Source of the DNA: Phascolarctobacterium sp.
Lineage (GTDB): Bacteria > Bacillota > Negativicutes > Acidaminococcales > Acidaminococcaceae
Direction of reading: 5' to 3'
NCBI RefSeq assembly: GCF_030531065.1
Contig: NZ_JAUNOQ010000009.1
Location: 1-64,000, forward strand
DNA: 64,000 nucleotides
In this document: positions 60,757-64,000 of the stretch, one piece after another
Layout: each line of letters starts with the position of its first letter
Numbering within the stretch: the stretch's first letter is position 1
The notes under the pieces: model-generated
What the model saw: the letters and a program-made list of their open reading frames with translations, nothing else
What the model was told of the DNA's origin: nothing
The model's database searches: none
Translations under genes and position numbers: made by a program

Positions 60757-62252
60757 CTTCTGCGCGTCCTCCAAAACTTCGTATACATTTCGCGGGAAGC
60801 CCGCGTATTTTTATCGTCCGCTGTCATAGGATAAAAAATTGCATCGTATTCCAGGCGGCTCAAAAGCAAGCCGTCGTGCAGACCCTGTCCCGCAGTAAGC
60901 CGCCGGGCCATAGCCTGCATAATTTCTGCAAAGCTTACGAAATCAAAAGCAGAATATTGTAGCAGCGTCGGCAGCACCAGCCTGCCTAAATTATTGTAGC
61001 GCGGATTGGAGCCAGCCAATACAAAATCGCATTCCTGCACGGCCTGCCGCAGCTCCGCGCCTGCGGGGTTAATATAAAGCTTTGCCTTGCACCCGGCCTC
61101 AGCCATAGCCGCTTCAATACGCTCGTGCATTTTCGCCAAAGTAGCGCTGTCCACGCCAGCCTCCTTTTGAAAGGACGGATTTAAAATCAAGCACACGCTG
61201 CCTAAGGGCAAACCAAAATCCTGCTCGTAAATCATAATCTGCTCCGGCAAAGCCGCCAGCGAACCGCTGATAAGCGCAAAGCGGTGCTTGGCAAAAAGTT
61301 CGCGGCAGGCGTCCAGCTGCGGCTGCACTGCCGCCAACTCTGCCGCCAGCACAGCCTCCGCCCGCTCCTGCAAACCCAGCTTAGCTGCTATCGCCAAATA
61401 ATAATCCTTAATTCCCTGCAACCCGTGCCATTCCTGCATATCGGCAATATGCAGAAAATCCGTGCCGAATCGCTGCTGCATAGCCAACGCCCATTTGCGG
61501 CGGCGCACAATATTCAGCTGCGCCCTGGGAGCCTGCCGCATTTGCTCCAACGAGCACGCAGGCAGCAGCGTATTAACCTGCACGCCGATTTTTTCCAACA
61601 GCGCCAACATACGCCGCAGCTTCACCTCGCCGCCAAAGCCCCAGATAAACGATTCCAAATTCACCGTCCGCGGTTCCACCGTTTGCGGCTCCATAAGCTG
61701 CTCCACCACGGCGTCCATAACCTCCACATAGCCGCAGCCGGGATAGACCGCGCTGCAGCCCGCACGTTTGGCAGTGCAAGCCGCACGTTCCTGCAAGCGT
61801 TTGCGCGTATTGCTTTTGTCCATGTGCGAAAAAGCCTGCGAGCGAACGGCGACCACCTTACTGCGCAGCTCCGGATGCACCGCTTCCACAATACCTGCCA
61901 AATCATCGTTGATAATATCCGAAAGCACCGTCGGCAGCACAAAAATCAGCTCAGGCCGCTGTTCCGCATCGATCTGCCGCAGCAGCGCACACAGCCTTTC
62001 CTCCGCGCCAAAAACCACGTCCCGATCCTGTATGTCCGCACATTCCAGCTCATAATAAGGCGTGTTGCGCGACCGCGCCGAATAACGGTAATGAAAGCCG
62101 CAGCCCCGCGGCCCGTAAAGCACGGGCACAGCACTTTCCATTTCATGGATAGCTGCCAAGCTGCCCGCAATTTTGCCGTTCACGCCAAAATGATGCCAAA
62201 AGCTGAAGGGCTTGAGCCCTAACAAAAAATTATCCAAATAATATTCACGCAT
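60753..62252 (-). CDS. Nitrogenase component 1-like protein (NifD/E type)
   Basis: 499-aa member of the oxidoreductase/nitrogenase component 1 family. Cluster-type motifs: YGPRGCGFHYR, YELECADIQDRDVVFGAEERL and YPGCGYVEVMD, giving three conserved-type cysteines. It forms an operon with a second component 1-like subunit and NifB, but typical NifDK residues (for example the FeMo-co His/Cys context) cannot be confirmed by eye. Possible roles: cofactor scaffold (NifEN-like), a reductase such as the methylthio-alkane type, or an unknown reductase. ATG 62252 follows GGGCGG. Confidence 0.82.
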   Translation of the reverse strand: MREYYLDNFLLGLKPFSFWHHFGVNGKIAGSLAAIHEMESAVPVLYGPRGCGFHYRYSARSRNTPYYELECADIQDRDVVFGAEERLCALLRQIDAEQRPELIFVLPTVLSDIINDDLAGIVEAVHPELRSKVVAVRSQAFSHMDKSNTRKRLQERAACTAKRAGCSAVYPGCGYVEVMDAVVEQLMEPQTVEPRTVNLESFIWGFGGEVKLRRMLALLEKIGVQVNTLLPACSLEQMRQAPRAQLNIVRRRKWALAMQQRFGTDFLHIADMQEWHGLQGIKDYYLAIAAKLGLQERAEAVLAAELAAVQPQLDACRELFAKHRFALISGSLAALPEQIMIYEQDFGLPLGSVCLILNPSFQKEAGVDSATLAKMHERIEAAMAEAGCKAKLYINPAGAELRQAVQECDFVLAGSNPRYNNLGRLVLPTLLQYSAFDFVSFAEIMQAMARRLTAGQGLHDGLLLSRLEYDAIFYPMTADDKNTRASREMYTKFWRTRRR

Positions 62253-62410
62253 GTTCCGCCCAAACCTTGTTCATAAATTTTGCTTCTAACTCTATTCGAG
62301 AATCTATATCTCAAATAGTATATTCTGCCTAAATGCTGAATATGCTATTTACGGAAAGGCAGTAAAATATCTAAGCTCTATCACTACTGTCTTAAAAAAA
62401 TGTGGAACAA

Positions 62411-63412
62411 TTATTTATTATCTATCTCAATTCCCGGATACATTTTAGAGGCTAAGAATCTTAACCCATCTTCTGTACGGCAGGCCGAACCATAAGTAAA
62501 GCGCAAAGGGATACTATACACTTTCTTATTTTTTATACACGATAAATTACGCAAAGCCGGATTCTCTGTAATTTTTTTCAAACATTCACCATAATCAACA
62601 TGGCTGCATACCACAAATAAGACGTCCGGATCTTCTTTAATAACATTTTCAAAGCCAATAACAGGCGGATTAACCTCTATTTTTCCGCCAATTCTGTTAA
62701 TCATATCGCCAACTAATTTTGTCCGATCATAGCAAATCATGGAACTTAAGAATTCCACTACCATTACTTTAGGCTGTTTATAAGTAACCCTTTTTTCATT
62801 GATTTCATCAATCGCAGCATAGGTATCACTGATAATTTTTTTAGCTTTTTTCTCTACTCTAAATGCCTTGCCCAAATCATCTATAAATTTCATTTCTTTT
62901 TCGATAGTTTCAGAAACCAAATGCTTGCTTGGCGTATTAGTATTTAGCGGAACTAAAGTAGCCACACCTCTTGCGTTCCAATAATCCGTATTTTTCAAAC
63001 GATTACGAACGAACACGCATTGCTGAGCTATAATTAAATCAGGATGCAGCTGCGTAATATATTCCATATTCAAATAGCCGCTGCTGCATTTTTTCACATG
63101 ATCAAATTTATCCTTATTATAAGAACGCATAGCATACCGCCGGTTATTCTGAGCGGCAGCCATTAAAATATTATTTTCTACGCCCAATTCCAACAGCGTT
63201 TCTGTTTCGTTTTCGCCGACAACAACCACTCTGCTGGAAGCCTTTGAAAAAATCTGCTTATTGCTGCCTTTAACAAAATAATTATCTACAGTGATATTAT
63301 TTATTACAACAGCTTTTTTACCTTTATTATCGTCCCCAGCCTGGTAATTACCACAGCCGCAGAATAACAGCGCTATAACAAGCAATATATTAACCAAAAA
63401 TAATTTTCTCAT
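62411..63412 (-). CDS. ABC transporter substrate-binding lipoprotein, FecB/BtuF type
   Basis: Periplasmic-binding protein (333 aa) of the cluster 8 class for iron-siderophore, heme, cobalamin or other metal chelates. The signal peptide ends in a lipobox near LLFCGC (Cys18-20). Two lobes are linked by a long helix, with LLELGVENNILMAA, LHPDLIIAQQ and EDPDVLFVVCSHVDYG as landmarks. ATG overlaps the permease stop. Its neighbours suggest supply of iron or another metal to the nitrogenase-like proteins, from which it is separated by 158 bp. AT-rich compared with the component 1 genes. Confidence 0.88.
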   Translation of the reverse strand: MRKLFLVNILLVIALLFCGCGNYQAGDDNKGKKAVVINNITVDNYFVKGSNKQIFSKASSRVVVVGENETETLLELGVENNILMAAAQNNRRYAMRSYNKDKFDHVKKCSSGYLNMEYITQLHPDLIIAQQCVFVRNRLKNTDYWNARGVATLVPLNTNTPSKHLVSETIEKEMKFIDDLGKAFRVEKKAKKIISDTYAAIDEINEKRVTYKQPKVMVVEFLSSMICYDRTKLVGDMINRIGGKIEVNPPVIGFENVIKEDPDVLFVVCSHVDYGECLKKITENPALRNLSCIKNKKVYSIPLRFTYGSACRTEDGLRFLASKMYPGIEIDNK

Positions 63413-64000
63413 TTTTTATTATACCCGTAGTTTTTACTTAACAATAAATAAACAAACACTGGCGCTCCAATAACGGACACTACTATACCAATAGGTACCT
63501 CCGACCCTTCCATCGCAATTCTGCTGGCGACATCGGCTAAAACCATAAAGACAGCGCCAGTTAACGCGCAATTAGGCAATATCTGTTTATAGTTATTTCC
63601 ATAAATTAATCTTATGATATGCGGCACTACAAGTCCTATAAAGCCGATTATTCCGCTATTATACACAATTAAGCCAACCATTAAGGCGCATAAAAAAATA
63701 TATACCATTCTAATTTTAGCCAAATCATATCCCAAAGTTATAGCAGCTTCATCGCCAAATAACATTAGATTCAGGATTCTGGAATTTTTATAAAAATAAA
63801 ACATCAGACAGAACACAATAATGGCTAAAACATAAATGTTTTCCCATTTGGCATTCTGCAAACTCCCCATAAGCCAAAAGGTAACGCTTTGTATGCGTTC
63901 AGCATCGACATAAACGCTGATTATCAAGCTTATACAAGCGGCGCTGACTGCGTTAAAAGCCATACCCGATAATAAAATAGTTGCCGTATTAGCGCTGCCA
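63409..64000 (-). CDS. ABC transporter permease, FecCD type (partial at right edge)
   Basis: C-terminal ~195 residues of a FecCD/BtuC permease; the frame runs open to the window end, so the start lies outside. Hallmarks: GDEAAITLGYDLAKIR (the ATPase coupling loop), GFIGLVVPHIIRLIYGNNYK, and EVPIGIVVSVIGAPVFVYLL. The partner ATPase is expected beyond the edge. Confidence 0.93.
   Translation of the reverse strand, partial: GSANTATILLSGMAFNAVSAACISLIISVYVDAERIQSVTFWLMGSLQNAKWENIYVLAIIVFCLMFYFYKNSRILNLMLFGDEAAITLGYDLAKIRMVYIFLCALMVGLIVYNSGIIGFIGLVVPHIIRLIYGNNYKQILPNCALTGAVFMVLADVASRIAMEGSEVPIGIVVSVIGAPVFVYLLLSKNYGYNKK

Noticed and set aside
1-64000. tRNA, rRNA, insertion sequences, integrases or prophage genes
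   Set aside because: None could be recognised; the only mobile-type protein is the Rpn-family nuclease, which is not evidence of a current mobile element.

Overview
This window reads as a chromosomal segment of a diderm Firmicute, most likely a gut-type member of the Negativicutes. The housekeeping genes (recO-era-cdd-ybeY-phoH cluster, SUF operon sufC-B-D-S-U, Cys-rich C_GCAxxG protein) are Firmicute-like, yet two genes encode classical outer-membrane autotransporters ending in a terminal Phe. Genes are tightly packed, often with ATGA overlaps and strong AGGAGG ribosome sites. The extended -10 motif TGnTATAAT recurs. The genus is an inference.

Layout. 1-5.7 kb: minus-strand ppiB-phoH-ybeY-cdd-era-corC-recO operon. 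5.9-10.1 kb: minus-strand operon of a TVP38-family membrane protein, a CYTH-CHAD phosphatase, diaminopropionate ammonia-lyase and a FAH-family hydrolase. 10.2-12.2 kb: gamma-carbonic-anhydrase-like protein and a convergent MFS transporter. 12.2-12.6 kb: a gene-poor patch with two good plus-strand promoters and a possible small RNA. 12.7-15.4 kb: circularly permuted ATP-grasp, alpha-E and transglutaminase genes. 15.6-23.7 kb: two autotransporters flanking an unknown soluble protein. One autotransporter carries a zincin motif; the other has a promoter whose 17-bp spacer contains a run of eight G. 24-29 kb: Rpn-type nuclease, an aminotransferase, the Cys-rich protein and CoA-disulfide reductase. 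29.4-34.3 kb: SUF operon. 34.5-35.4 kb: a LysO-type exporter split into two genes.

35.6-46.9 kb is a complete type III-A CRISPR-Cas locus: cas10-csm2-csm3-csm4-csm5-cas6-csm6, an array of 27 repeats and 26 spacers, then cas1-cas2. A base change in the repeats shows that the array grows from the csm6 side. The locus is more AT-rich than its surroundings.

47-58.7 kb: a DAACS symporter and then a ten-gene minus-strand shikimate/Phe/Tyr operon (aroF2-aroF1-tyrA-aroB-aroA-aroC-pheA-aroE-aroK-aroQ). In front of it lie a promoter, a 43-codon leader peptide crowded with Tyr and Phe codons and a Rho-independent terminator, which is the layout of ribosome-mediated attenuation. The first two genes are a tandem duplication, each copy with its own 133-bp inverted-repeat element.

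58.7-64 kb: a nitrogenase-like cluster with a NifB-like radical SAM protein, two nitrogenase component-1-like proteins (one broken by an in-frame TAG) and a FecB/FecCD-type metal importer that runs off the right edge. No nifH-like or typical nifDK genes are visible, so this may be an uncharacterised nitrogenase-like system. The strongest leads are the aromatic leader peptide, the G-tract promoter, the nitrogenase-like cluster and the zincin autotransporter.
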